Shown one piece after another: positions 8,562-16,557 of a stretch of 51,619 nt of DNA (positions are counted from its first letter, which is position 1; each line of letters opens with the position of its first letter). Under the pieces are notes generated by a model that had not been told where the DNA came from, ran no database searches, and saw nothing but the letters and a program-made list of their open reading frames with translations. Origin of the DNA: Clostridiales bacterium UBA6386 (lineage in GTDB: Bacteria; Bacillota; Clostridia; Oscillospirales; Oscillospiraceae); contig DJQM01000042.1 in NCBI GenBank assembly GCA_002437585.1, positions 1-51,619 of the forward strand, in the 5' to 3' direction. A program made the position numbers and the translations under genes.

Positions 8562-8590
8562 AGTATACCGTTCAAACCGCGACTTGTCAA
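8562..8590 (-). promoter_or_regulatory. Sigma-A promoter of the arabinose transport/catabolism operon
   Basis: On the minus strand TTGACA and TATACT are 17 bases apart, a near-consensus vegetative promoter. The start point would fall about 50 bases upstream of the binding-protein ATG. Confidence 0.88.
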
Positions 8591-8593
8591 GAA

Positions 8594-8622
8594 TTCGTAT
8601 GCTTTGTTTGGATTTTTCGTAT
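8594..8622. promoter_or_regulatory. Candidate AraR operator: direct TTCGTAT repeats beside the -35
   Basis: TTCGTAT occurs at 8594-8600 and again at 8616-8622, 22 bases apart (two helical turns), immediately upstream of the -35 box. The arrangement suits a dimeric repressor, and AraR is encoded divergently about 440 bases away. The site does not match the Bacillus AraR consensus exactly, so the assignment is inference. Confidence 0.35.
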
Positions 8623-8924
8623 AGGTAGACAATACAAATTTTTAATTTAGACATACAATTATCGGTTTCATATGTTTCGTTTTATCATTTTATCATGTAT
8701 TCACCGCAATATTTCCAGCGTTTCCCCACATAATTTATTATTTTCAATTTTTCTGTTTCATTTTACCTCTCTATGTCACCATCCGTTATTTTCCACAAAA
8801 AGCGCCCGTCCTTTTCACGGTTCTTTCCACGCTTTTACATCAGCTAGGGTGGCCATATCGCCTTATTCCGGCTGTCTTTTTCGCTGTTTTTCGGGCTTTT
8901 TAGGCATGAAACGCAAGAATTAAG

Positions 8925-8940
8925 TACAAATCCGTTTGTA
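8925..8940. promoter_or_regulatory. Candidate AraR operator upstream of araR
   Basis: TACAAA TCCG TTTGTA is a perfect 6-bp inverted repeat in the 555-base intergenic region between the binding-protein gene and araR. The ACAAA/TTTGT words resemble those in Bacillus AraR boxes. A partial similar word, CTTGTACTGTAA, lies at 8984-8995. The araR -10 is probably TATAGT at 9025-9030, with a poor -35. The rest of this AT-rich intergenic region shows no gene. Confidence 0.4.
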
Positions 8941-9060
8941 ATTTACGATCACATCCAATACAACTATTCCATTTTTTACTTCTCTTGTACTGTAAAAAGT
9001 TCTGGATTTTTTTCGAGGTTATGCTATAGTAGAAGCAAGAACGAATTCGGGGGTGGAAAA

Positions 9061-10134
9061 ATGCCCGCAAAATACGTCCAGCTGGCCGCGTCGGTGCGCT
9101 CTGCCATTGCCGCGGGGGATTACCGGGAAACGAACCGTCTGCCGACGGAGCAGCAGCTGATGGAGCTGTACCAGGTCAGTCGGCAGACCGTCCGCAGCGC
9201 GCTGGATATCCTGACCAAAGAGGGACTCATTACCCGCCGCCAGGGCAGCGGCACCGTGATCCTGGAGCGCAAGGCGCCGGAAAAGCCCGGAAATAACACC
9301 GTGGCCATCGTCATCAGCTTTGCCAATAGCTATATTTTCCCCGCGCTGCTGATGGAATGTCAGCAGACCCTGCTGGAAAACGGCTTCTCCGCCCTGGTCT
9401 ACGGCACGGACAATCAGTTTGAAAAGGAACGGAAAATTCTGACCCAGCTTCTGGAGCACCCGGTTCAGGGGCTGATCATCGAGGGCACCAAGTCCGCCCT
9501 GCCCAATCCCAACCTGGATCTGTACGAGAAGCTCCGGGCCACCGGGATGCCCATCGTCTTCATCCACAACTGCTATCCGGAGCTGAATCTGCCCGTTCTC
9601 CGGGACGACGACGAGACCGGCGGGTATCTGGCCGCCCGGCACCTGCTGGAGAAGGGGCACACCCGGATCGGCGGCATTTTCAAGCTGGACGACCGGCAGG
9701 GTGCCCTGCGTTACTCCGGCATGATGCGGGCACTGCGGGAGCGGAATCTGCTTTCCCGGGAAGAGTCGGTTTTCTGGTACGATACCAACCAGCGGCTGAC
9801 CCTGTTGGAGCAGGGCGACACCGCCTGGCTGGAATTTTTCGCCGAAAAGCTGCGCGAAACCTGCACCGCCGCAGTGTGCTACAACGACGAAATTGCCTCC
9901 CGGCTGCTGGAAATCCTTCTGACGCAGGGGGTGAAGGTTCCCCGTGATTTTGCCATTATCAGCTTTGACAACAGTCACTACAGCAGCCTCGGCACCATCG
10001 GTCTGACGAGTCTTGCCCCCGATCCGGGTATGCTGGGTGCGCTAGGTGCCCGGGCCATTCTGAGCCGCATCCGGGGCGAGCCGGTCTCCGGCCAGAAGCT
10101 TCCCTGGAAGCTGGTGCAAAGGAAAAGTACATAA
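9061..10134 (+). CDS. araR: Arabinose-responsive repressor, GntR DNA-binding / LacI-type sensor chimera
   Basis: It probably represses arabinose genes and releases DNA on binding L-arabinose. It has 357 residues, near the size of Bacillus subtilis AraR (about 362), and the same architecture. Residues 1-68 form a GntR winged helix (RLPTEQQLMELYQVSRQTVR, GLITRRQGSGTVI). Residues 75-355 form a periplasmic-binding-like sensor (NTVAIVISFANSYIFPALL, GLIIEGTKSA, GGYLAARHLLEKGHTRIGGI, IISFDNSHY). GGGGTGG precedes the ATG. The gene is divergent from the arabinose operon and ends at paired hairpins. The family call is firm; the effector is inferred from context. Confidence 0.9.
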   Translation: MPAKYVQLAASVRSAIAAGDYRETNRLPTEQQLMELYQVSRQTVRSALDILTKEGLITRRQGSGTVILERKAPEKPGNNTVAIVISFANSYIFPALLMECQQTLLENGFSALVYGTDNQFEKERKILTQLLEHPVQGLIIEGTKSALPNPNLDLYEKLRATGMPIVFIHNCYPELNLPVLRDDDETGGYLAARHLLEKGHTRIGGIFKLDDRQGALRYSGMMRALRERNLLSREESVFWYDTNQRLTLLEQGDTAWLEFFAEKLRETCTAAVCYNDEIASRLLEILLTQGVKVPRDFAIISFDNSHYSSLGTIGLTSLAPDPGMLGALGARAILSRIRGEPVSGQKLPWKLVQRKST

Positions 10135-10141
10135 GTGCCAG

Positions 10142-10165
10142 GCGGCCGCCCTTCCGGGCGGCCGC
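10142..10165. terminator. GC-rich hairpin after araR
   Basis: The 10-bp stem GCGGCCGCCC TTCC GGGCGGCCGC lies 7 bases past the araR stop, with no T-run. It works in tandem with the next hairpin. Confidence 0.55.
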
Positions 10166-10176
10166 TTCCAAGTATA

Positions 10177-10214
10177 AACATGGCCGGCTTGAAGAAGCCG
10201 GCCATGTTTTTTAT
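10177..10214. terminator. Bidirectional intrinsic terminator between araR and the DUF624 gene
   Basis: The 14-bp stem AACATGGCCGGCTT GAAG AAGCCGGCCATGTT is followed by TTTTTTATT on the plus strand and by TTTATA on the minus strand. It can end both convergent transcripts. Confidence 0.85.
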
Positions 10215-10870
10215 TCTTTTTGTTGCTCTTCCCAGGGGGTGAGAATCCGATCCTGGATGGGTTTGTTCAGGAGGTAACACAAAGTGAACCGGTACAGACC
10301 CATACCGCAGGTGGCAAAAGCCAACAGACTGAAGGGGAAGAAGGCATAGGTCAGCAGGATCCCGCCAACTCCCATCACCGGGCCTACCCAGCCCCGGCCG
10401 CCGGAGATCATACTCAGAATCCGGGCGTTTTTCAGCACGTCCCCATTGGACAGCGGCAGCATGGCCCGCATGAGGAAGGCGTAGCTTCCCCGGCTGAAGG
10501 CATACCACAGGAGGAAAATCCCCAATGCCAGCAGCATCATGCCAGGAAGGCTTCCGGTGTTGCCCATGCCGAAGCTCAGCAGCACATAGCTTCCCGCCAA
10601 AGCCCCGCCGAAAAGCAGCCCCAACGGCAGGCTCCGCCAGAAATCCGACTGGAATTCGTCCCGGAATTCCTCCCACAACAGCACATAGCCGTCTCTTGCC
10701 AGCTTCACCGCCGCCCGATCCGCCGCGCAGAGCACCGCCGGGATTGTCACAATGGGAAGGCTTCCCAGAAGCATCCACAGATTCAATTTGCACAGCGTCC
10801 AGAAGTTGGTTTTCAGCAGGAAAAAGTACCTGCGCGCCCCTTCCTGGGGCACGGGAATGTCTTTTTTCAT
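10211..10870 (-). CDS. DUF624 (YesL-like) membrane protein
   Basis: It has 219 residues and about five hydrophobic segments, including LNLWMLLGSLPIVTIPAVLC near the N terminus and GMMLLALGIFLLWYAFSRGSY in the middle. The family, typified by YesL of Bacillus, accompanies CUT1 oligosaccharide transporters, but its function is not established. The gene is last in the GH127 operon and starts 4 bases after the permease stop, so it is co-translated. Confidence 0.8.
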   Translation of the reverse strand: MKKDIPVPQEGARRYFFLLKTNFWTLCKLNLWMLLGSLPIVTIPAVLCAADRAAVKLARDGYVLLWEEFRDEFQSDFWRSLPLGLLFGGALAGSYVLLSFGMGNTGSLPGMMLLALGIFLLWYAFSRGSYAFLMRAMLPLSNGDVLKNARILSMISGGRGWVGPVMGVGGILLTYAFFPFSLLAFATCGMGLYRFTLCYLLNKPIQDRILTPWEEQQKE

Positions 10871-10874
10871 GGCC

Positions 10875-11729
10875 TCAGTTCTTCATGCCGGTCATGACAA
10901 TGCCCTCGACGAAGTACCGCTGGCCGATGAGATAGAACACAACGCCGGGAACGAAGGACATGCAGGTGCCGCACATAATGGCCGACCAGTCGGTTTTCAG
11001 GGAACCCTTCAGCTGGCTTAAGCCCATGGAGATGGTGAATTTTGCCTCGGTGTTGATGTAGACCATCTGCTGGAGCAGGTCGTTCCAGATCTGGATGAAC
11101 AGGAACATGGCCACAACGATCATGGCAGGCTTGATGGAGGGAACGATGATGCTCGTCAGGATCCGGAAGTACCCGGCTCCGTCGATGGTGGCCGCCTCAT
11201 CCAGCTCCCGGGGCACGGACAGAACGAACTGCCGGATCAGGAAGATGTTGAACGCGCCGCCGCCGCAGAAATAGGGCAGGATCAGGGGCCAGTAGGTATC
11301 GGACAGGCCAAGGAACTTCGTCCACATGATGTACAGAGGAATCAGCGTTACCATGGTAGGCAGCAGCATGGAGCCGATGCACAGAGTGAAGAGGAAGTCC
11401 TTCCCCCGGAAGCGAAGCCTGGCAAAGGCGTAGCCGCACATGGTAGCCGTAATGGTGCCGCCGACGACCGAGGGGATAATGATGGTCATGGTGTTCTTCA
11501 GATACGTCCAGAACTTGAAATACTGCAGAGAATTGGCGTAGTTGGAGAACAGCCATCTGGGCGGGAAAAAGGCCGGGGGCCACTTAAAAAGCTCCGCGTT
11601 GGACATCAGGCTGGAGCGGAAGATCCACCAGATGGGCAGCATGGCCAGAGCGGCGAAAAACAGAACGGCCAGGAAGCACAGAACATTTACGATTTTTTCC
11701 CGCTTTCTGCGGCTTTTCATGCTTTTCAT
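10875..11729 (-). CDS. Carbohydrate ABC transporter permease, MalG/AraQ type
   Basis: One of two inner-membrane subunits of a CUT1 oligosaccharide importer. It has 284 residues and six expected helices, beginning VNVLCFLAVLFFAALAMLPI. The ATPase-contacting EAA loop is ELDEAATIDGAGYFRIL (about residues 184-200). Its ATG overlaps the stop of the partner permease by 4 bases. The substrate is likely arabino-oligosaccharides, because the operon starts with GH127 and is divergent from GH51; AraQ of Bacillus is the known model. Confidence 0.88.
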   Translation of the reverse strand: MKSMKSRRKREKIVNVLCFLAVLFFAALAMLPIWWIFRSSLMSNAELFKWPPAFFPPRWLFSNYANSLQYFKFWTYLKNTMTIIIPSVVGGTITATMCGYAFARLRFRGKDFLFTLCIGSMLLPTMVTLIPLYIMWTKFLGLSDTYWPLILPYFCGGGAFNIFLIRQFVLSVPRELDEAATIDGAGYFRILTSIIVPSIKPAMIVVAMFLFIQIWNDLLQQMVYINTEAKFTISMGLSQLKGSLKTDWSAIMCGTCMSFVPGVVFYLIGQRYFVEGIVMTGMKN

Positions 11730-12646
11730 TTGCTGTCGCCCCCTTCATAGAAGATCCAGCTCTTGCTGGTGGCAAAGAGAATCAGAGTGAACGCGCCAAT
11801 GAGCAGGAAGAGCACGAAAGCGATGGCACAGGCCAGGCCCAGCTTGCCCCGCTGCTTGAAGGCGTAGTTGTAGAGCATGTAGGAGATGAAGTAGGAGGAC
11901 TTGCCCGGGCCGCCCTTGGTCAGAGCCAGAGCGGGCGTGACCACCTGCATGTTGGTGATCAGGGCCATGAGCATGTTGTAGAAGATGATGGGGGTCATGC
12001 TGGGCACCGTCACGTTCCAGAACCGCTGCCAGGAGTTGGCACCGTCGATCTGGGCGGCCTCGTGGTAAACCCGGGGCACATTCTGCAGACCCGCCAGGAA
12101 AATCACGATCAGGTTGCCGGAGAGCCACACGGCGATGAGTGCCAGGGCGGGCACCACCTGAGACGAGGAGCTGACGAACATCAGCCGCTCAATGCCCAGC
12201 TTGCTGAGGATGTAGTTGAACAGACCCCACTCCGTGTTGTACAGCCAGCTCCAGCCGATGTACACAGCCGTGGCCGGAAGCACATAAGGAAGGTAAAACA
12301 CCGCCCGGAAGAAGCCCCGCGCCGGAATCTCCCGGTTCAGAAGCAGGGCAACGATCAGAGAATAGATCATGCTGCCGATGACCGCCAGCAAGGAAAAATA
12401 GACGGTCACCTTTACGGATTCCTTGAAGTAGGGATCCTCGGTAAACAGGCGCACATAGTTCTGAAGCCCCACCCATTCGGGCATTCCCACGCCGCCCCAC
12501 TTGAAAAAGCTCAGACCGAATACCGCGGCCAGGGGGACGTAGGTCAGCACAATCAGGCCGATGAAGGCAGGAATCAGATACAGATAGGCCGCCACCCCTT
12601 CCTTGTGGAGCAGTTTATTTTTCTGCTTTCTTTGCAAAAGAACCAC
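11726..12646 (-). CDS. Carbohydrate ABC transporter permease, MalF/AraP type
   Basis: Partner permease of the CUT1 importer, 306 residues. Helices begin at AYLYLIPAFIGLIVLTYVPL. The EAA loop is VYHEAAQIDGANSWQRFW. The start is uncertain: the GTG at 12646 lies inside the best ribosome site (AAAGGGTGG), and a TTG at 12637 would have ideal spacing. The gap of about 170 bases to the binding-protein gene contains two inverted repeats (12666-12720 and 12746-12772). No ATPase gene is present in this operon. Confidence 0.87.
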   Translation of the reverse strand: MVLLQRKQKNKLLHKEGVAAYLYLIPAFIGLIVLTYVPLAAVFGLSFFKWGGVGMPEWVGLQNYVRLFTEDPYFKESVKVTVYFSLLAVIGSMIYSLIVALLLNREIPARGFFRAVFYLPYVLPATAVYIGWSWLYNTEWGLFNYILSKLGIERLMFVSSSSQVVPALALIAVWLSGNLIVIFLAGLQNVPRVYHEAAQIDGANSWQRFWNVTVPSMTPIIFYNMLMALITNMQVVTPALALTKGGPGKSSYFISYMLYNYAFKQRGKLGLACAIAFVLFLLIGAFTLILFATSKSWIFYEGGDSK

Positions 12647-12745
12647 CCTTTCTTTTCACAGCTCCGCAGCTGCTCATAAAACTGAGCGTTTTGGAAACGC
12701 GCGCTTTTAGAAGCAGCTGCTCTGACACATTTGGACGCTCGGCCA

Positions 12746-12772
12746 TTGCGGCCGGCCAGAGGCCGGCCGCAA
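12746..12772 (-). other. Strong intercistronic hairpin between binding protein and permease genes
   Basis: The 12-bp perfect stem TTGCGGCCGGCC AGA GGCCGGCCGCAA lies downstream of the binding-protein stop, without a T-run. A wider inverted repeat, GCAGCTGCT (12666-12674) and AGCAGCTGC (12712-12720), follows in the same gap. Such hairpins commonly protect binding-protein mRNA ends. Confidence 0.55.
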
Positions 12773-12819
12773 CAGAGGAACAAGACTCGTATATCGCGGT
12801 AAGTTCAGAAACGGAAGGC

Positions 12820-14205
12820 TTAGTTACCCTCGAACACAGCGTTCAGAGCGTCGAAGTTCTCGGTGATGGCCTGCTCGGCGGTCCGCTCGCCGGTCCAGAC
12901 AGGACCCAGAGCGGTACGCAGCAGCTCGATGAACTCGGTGGTGTGGGGGATATAGTACCAGCAGGTGGACTCGGCGCACTCACGAGCGTAGTCAACCACA
13001 GCACCCTTGTACTCGTCGTGATCAGGGAAGTTGGGGTTGTCGATCCACTTGTTGGTCAGCTCGGTGTCGGTGTAGTACTTCTCCAGGATGGGCATCCAGA
13101 TGCCGGTGGCGATCAGGCTGTCCCAGCTGTTCTCTTCCTGCATGTACCACTTGATGAAGGTCATGGCCTCCTCAGGATGCTTGGTCTGGGAGAAGACCAC
13201 CTGGGGGCCGCCGGTGCAGATGGTGACTTCTTTTTCCATCTTGGGCAGGCGAGCCACGCCGTAGTTCAGACCCTCATCCCGGGCGCTGCTCAGGCAGGTG
13301 CCCACGTTCCACGCGCCGCCGGTGGCCATGGCCACGGTGCCGGTGAGCAGGGAACGCTGCATACCGTTGTCTTCCAGACCGGCGTTGTAGGGCATACAAT
13401 TCTCAACCAGAGTCAGGTCGGCCACCTTCTGGATGGACTCGATGACCTTGGGGTCGTTGATGGTGCACGCGCTGCCGTCAGCAGCGAACCAGCGGCCGCC
13501 GTTGGACAGAGCCCAGACCTCCAGCTGCCAGGTCCAGTTATCGACCACACAGCCGTACTGAACGATGTTGTCCTTGTCGAAGGCGGGATCCAGGGCGTTC
13601 TTGCCGTTGGCATCCAGGGTCAGGGTCTTGGCAACCTGGACGAACTCGTCCCAGGTCATAGGCCCGGTCGCGGAGGGGTACTCCAGACCCGCGGCGTCGA
13701 ACATATCCTTGTTGTAGTACAGGGACAGAACTTCGTTGGCGGCGGAGTAGGCGACGGGGGCGCCATCCTTCTTGAAGGTGATGCTGTCCAGAGGCATGGA
13801 GTCGGAACCGGCGTACATATCGGAGATATCGTACAGCAGACCGTCGGAGGCAAAGTCCAGAACGCCGGACTCATTCATAATGCCGCAGTCAGGCAGGCTG
13901 TTGGCGGTGGCCAGGGTGTTCAGCTTGGTGACGTACTCTTCGCTGGGGATGGCCATGACTTCCACCACGATGTTGGGATACTCCTCGTGGAACTTGTCGG
14001 CCACGGCCTGGACGCTGGCGGCCTCGTCGGGAGTGCCCCAGTAGGAGTAGGTGATGGTGACGACGTCATCGGAACCGGCGTCTGCCGAAGGGGCGGGGGT
14101 ATCTGCCTTGGGGGCAGTGGTGGCTGCGGGCTCACTTCCGGCACCGCAGGCTGTCATGCTCAGAACCAGCAGAACACACAGCAGGAGAGAAATGATCTTT
14201 TTCAT
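12820..14205 (-). CDS. Extracellular oligosaccharide-binding lipoprotein (SBP family 1)
   Basis: It captures oligosaccharides for the MalF/MalG-type permeases. It has 461 residues from the ATG preceded by AAAGGAAG; an ORF start 24 codons upstream lacks a signal peptide at the correct place. The lipoprotein signal MKKIISLLLCVLLVLSMTAC is followed by a Thr/Ala/Pro linker. The mature domain shows VVTITYSYWGTPDEAASVQA, NTLATANSLPDCGIMNESG and late aromatic-rich segments typical of the MalE-like SBP_bac_1 fold. It is second in the GH127 operon, 72 bases after GH127. Specificity for arabino-oligosaccharides is inferred from the neighbours. Confidence 0.88.
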   Translation of the reverse strand: MKKIISLLLCVLLVLSMTACGAGSEPAATTAPKADTPAPSADAGSDDVVTITYSYWGTPDEAASVQAVADKFHEEYPNIVVEVMAIPSEEYVTKLNTLATANSLPDCGIMNESGVLDFASDGLLYDISDMYAGSDSMPLDSITFKKDGAPVAYSAANEVLSLYYNKDMFDAAGLEYPSATGPMTWDEFVQVAKTLTLDANGKNALDPAFDKDNIVQYGCVVDNWTWQLEVWALSNGGRWFAADGSACTINDPKVIESIQKVADLTLVENCMPYNAGLEDNGMQRSLLTGTVAMATGGAWNVGTCLSSARDEGLNYGVARLPKMEKEVTICTGGPQVVFSQTKHPEEAMTFIKWYMQEENSWDSLIATGIWMPILEKYYTDTELTNKWIDNPNFPDHDEYKGAVVDYARECAESTCWYYIPHTTEFIELLRTALGPVWTGERTAEQAITENFDALNAVFEGN

Positions 14206-14277
14206 GGTTTGACTTCCTTTCACTTTTTTGTTGGATGGGTTCCCTATTATCGCAGCTTCCTGCTGCGCATAATACAA

Positions 14278-16221
14278 TTAAAGATCGGCATCCAGCCAGA
14301 CGCGCATTTCGCCGCTTTCCCGATTGCCCCAGAGGGCGTAGGGTACGGCTCGGATGGGAACGGGCTTTGCTTCTACACAGCTGTCCGCGTAGAGCACCCC
14401 TTCTCTTGCCTGGGTGCGGACGATCCGTCTGCCCGGAGCTTCCAGCGTGGGCACGCCGCCGGGAAGGGACGCCTCCCCAGGTCTCACAGCGATCTCCGCG
14501 GGGCTGGTTTTCAGCCGCAGAGCCGCCAGGTTCTCCCCGTTGTCGCACTGCTCGGCGCAGTAGACGAAGGGGCCTCGCTGAATCGCCGCCTTACCCACGT
14601 CCGCCCGAACCCGCAGGTCGGCGGCCAGCACATGAACCTTCACCTTTCCGGTGAGGACGAACCGGTGCTCTCCCGGGCTGCCCACAGCCAGCACCGCGTA
14701 GCCGTTTTCCACCGCCGGGCGGATGGCCTCGCCGTTCAGGGTGAAGACAGGCTCCTCCAGCCACTTGGGCAGCCGCAGACGGATCATAGCCCCCAGCTTA
14801 CCCTCGCTGGATGCGTCCAGGGTCAGGCTTCCGCCGGTGAACAGGTCGTTTGTCATTTCCACCCGGAGCTTCGTATCCCGGAGCACCGTTTCGTACCGGG
14901 AACCGATGAGCAGGTTGATGTACAGGCTCCGCTCGTCCTGGGCGTAGACGTACTGACCCAGGGAGGCCAGGGTTCTTGCGATGTTCGCCGGACAGCAGGC
15001 CACCTCAAACCAGGGCTGGCGGACAGGCTTTACATGCGCCATGGAGGTATGCTCCCGACAATTGTCCGGCCAGACCTCCAGGGGGTTTACATAAAAGTAC
15101 CGGTCGCCTTGGGCACTGACACCCGCCAGCACCGTGTTATACAAGGCTCGCTCTACGGTTTCGTAGTAGGAAGCGTCCCTCGTCAGCCGGTTCATCCGCT
15201 GACCCACCATCATCAAGCCGATGGAGGCGCAGCTTTCGCAGTACATCCGGTCATTTGGAAGGTCATAGTCCACAGTGAACCGCTCCAGGTATCCCGAGGA
15301 GCCGATGCCGCCGGTGACGTACATCCGCCTGCCCGTGACATTTTCCCACAGGGTCTGGCAGGTCTTTTTCAGCTGGGAATCCTGGGTGATCTCCGCCACG
15401 TCCACCATGGCGCTGAGCTGATACATGGCCCGTACCGCGTGACCCTCCGCTTTTGTCTGTTCCCTGGGGGGCAGATAGGACTGGGAATAGTAGGGATCGT
15501 AATCCTGCAGCTCCGGGAAAATCGGAAGGAAGGAATCCTGCTTCATTTCCTCCAGGAAATAGTTGGGCTTGCCGCCCCGGCAGTCTAAGAAGAACTTCGC
15601 CGTATCCAAGTAGCTTTGGGTTCCCGTGACCCGCCAGAGCTTTACCAGAGCCAGCTCAATTTCCTGATGACCCGGATATCCCCGAATCTGCCCCTCCCCT
15701 TCTCCGAAGGTCTTGCAGATCAGATCGGCAAAGCGGATGGCGATGTCCAGAAGCTTCCGCTTGCCGGTGGTTTTGTAGTAGGCCACCGCCGCCTCGATCA
15801 GGTGCCCCGCGCTGTAAAGCTCATGGCCTTCGGTCAGATTCTTCCAGCGAAGCTCCGGATGGCACACCGTAAAGAAGGTGTTCAGATATCCGTCCGGCTG
15901 CTGAGCCCGTGCCAGCAGGTCGATGAGTTCGTCCGCCTGGGGCAGGTATTCCGTCTCGCCGTTGCCCGCGCAGAAGGCCACAGCCTCCAGCCACTTGTAA
16001 GCGTCGGTATCGCCGAAGACTACGCCCCGGTGAGGAGCCTCCAGCTCCCCGGCTGCCACCCGGAAATTGTCAATGCAGAAGCACCGGCTGCTGCCCTTGC
16101 CGTTCAGGATGTCCCACTGAACGGGAACCATCTTCTTGGCGACCATGCCCGCGTAATGGGAAAACAGGGAATCGGAAATCCGAACCTTTCTCAGATCCGG
16201 CAGGGTGATCGTATTTGCCAT
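14278..16221 (-). CDS. GH127 beta-L-arabinofuranosidase
   Basis: It hydrolyses terminal beta-L-arabinofuranosyl residues. It has 647 residues against 658 in the characterised Bifidobacterium enzyme HypBA1. The active-site set aligns with HypBA1: Glu313 (YLERF), Glu329 and Cys331 (YCESCAS), and the adjacent Cys409-Cys410 (ACCPANIAR), which give the zinc-thiolate site and the cysteine nucleophile. There is no signal peptide, so the enzyme acts inside the cell on imported oligosaccharides. It is the first gene of the operon with the CUT1 importer. The leader contains two mirror-image LacI-type operators. Confidence 0.93.
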   Translation of the reverse strand: MANTITLPDLRKVRISDSLFSHYAGMVAKKMVPVQWDILNGKGSSRCFCIDNFRVAAGELEAPHRGVVFGDTDAYKWLEAVAFCAGNGETEYLPQADELIDLLARAQQPDGYLNTFFTVCHPELRWKNLTEGHELYSAGHLIEAAVAYYKTTGKRKLLDIAIRFADLICKTFGEGEGQIRGYPGHQEIELALVKLWRVTGTQSYLDTAKFFLDCRGGKPNYFLEEMKQDSFLPIFPELQDYDPYYSQSYLPPREQTKAEGHAVRAMYQLSAMVDVAEITQDSQLKKTCQTLWENVTGRRMYVTGGIGSSGYLERFTVDYDLPNDRMYCESCASIGLMMVGQRMNRLTRDASYYETVERALYNTVLAGVSAQGDRYFYVNPLEVWPDNCREHTSMAHVKPVRQPWFEVACCPANIARTLASLGQYVYAQDERSLYINLLIGSRYETVLRDTKLRVEMTNDLFTGGSLTLDASSEGKLGAMIRLRLPKWLEEPVFTLNGEAIRPAVENGYAVLAVGSPGEHRFVLTGKVKVHVLAADLRVRADVGKAAIQRGPFVYCAEQCDNGENLAALRLKTSPAEIAVRPGEASLPGGVPTLEAPGRRIVRTQAREGVLYADSCVEAKPVPIRAVPYALWGNRESGEMRVWLDADL

Positions 16222-16236
16222 AAGCTTCTCTCCATG

Positions 16237-16250
16237 TTAAACGTTTCAAT
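16237..16250. promoter_or_regulatory. LacI-type operator, proximal, in the GH127 leader
   Basis: TTAAACGTTTCAAT contains the LacI-family core AAACGTTT. It lies 16-29 bases upstream of the GH127 start codon, inside the transcribed leader, and is the reverse complement of the site at 16307-16320. It is probably bound by the adjacent LacI-family regulator; CcpA is an alternative. Confidence 0.7.
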
Positions 16251-16306
16251 TTTTCGGTAAAAAAGGAGGAAATCCCAGAAGGCTCTTCTGTTGCTTCCGT
16301 CACCGA

Positions 16307-16320
16307 ATTGAAACGTTTAA
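16307..16320. promoter_or_regulatory. LacI-type operator, distal, near the GH127 transcription start
   Basis: ATTGAAACGTTTAA is the exact reverse complement of the proximal site, with its centre 70 bases away. It falls about 20 bases after the -10 box of the GH127 promoter, a position where repressor binding would block initiation or early elongation. The pair could also hold a loop. Confidence 0.7.
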
Positions 16321-16336
16321 TTTATTTCGTACCTTC

Positions 16337-16364
16337 ATTATAGCATGGATTCCTCGTTTGTAAA
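16337..16364 (-). promoter_or_regulatory. Sigma-A promoter of the GH127 operon
   Basis: On the minus strand TTTACA and TATAAT are 16 bases apart. A 10-bp palindrome, ACAAATTTGT (16374-16383), lies just upstream and resembles the ACAAA/TTTGT words near araR. AraR may therefore co-regulate this promoter; that part is inference. Confidence 0.8.
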
Positions 16365-16500
16365 GAGGAAAACACAAATTTGTCAGTTTGTAGTCATTTA
16401 ACGCCTGTTAATTAGTCAATATGCACAATCCGCATTTTCAGCTCATTTTTTGAAATTTCATGTTTTCAAAGTTTTTTGTCGAAGTTAGAACGTTTTGCTA

Positions 16501-16529
16501 TTGCATATTCCGGAAATTCATGATATGCT
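16501..16529 (+). promoter_or_regulatory. Sigma-A promoter of the LacI-family regulator gene
   Basis: TTGCAT and TATGCT are 17 bases apart, with the ATG 29 bases after the -10. GAACGTTTTGC just upstream (16488-16498) is a weak LacI-type half-match that could mediate autoregulation. Confidence 0.65.
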
Positions 16530-16557
16530 AGCGATAGTTTTTGGCGGGAGGGATTTT

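Noticed and set aside
12691..15588. 965-residue plus-strand open frame across the binding-protein and GH127 genes
   Set aside because: It is antisense to two strongly supported genes, is rich in His/Gly/Val as expected for the complement of GC-rich codons, and has no ribosome site.
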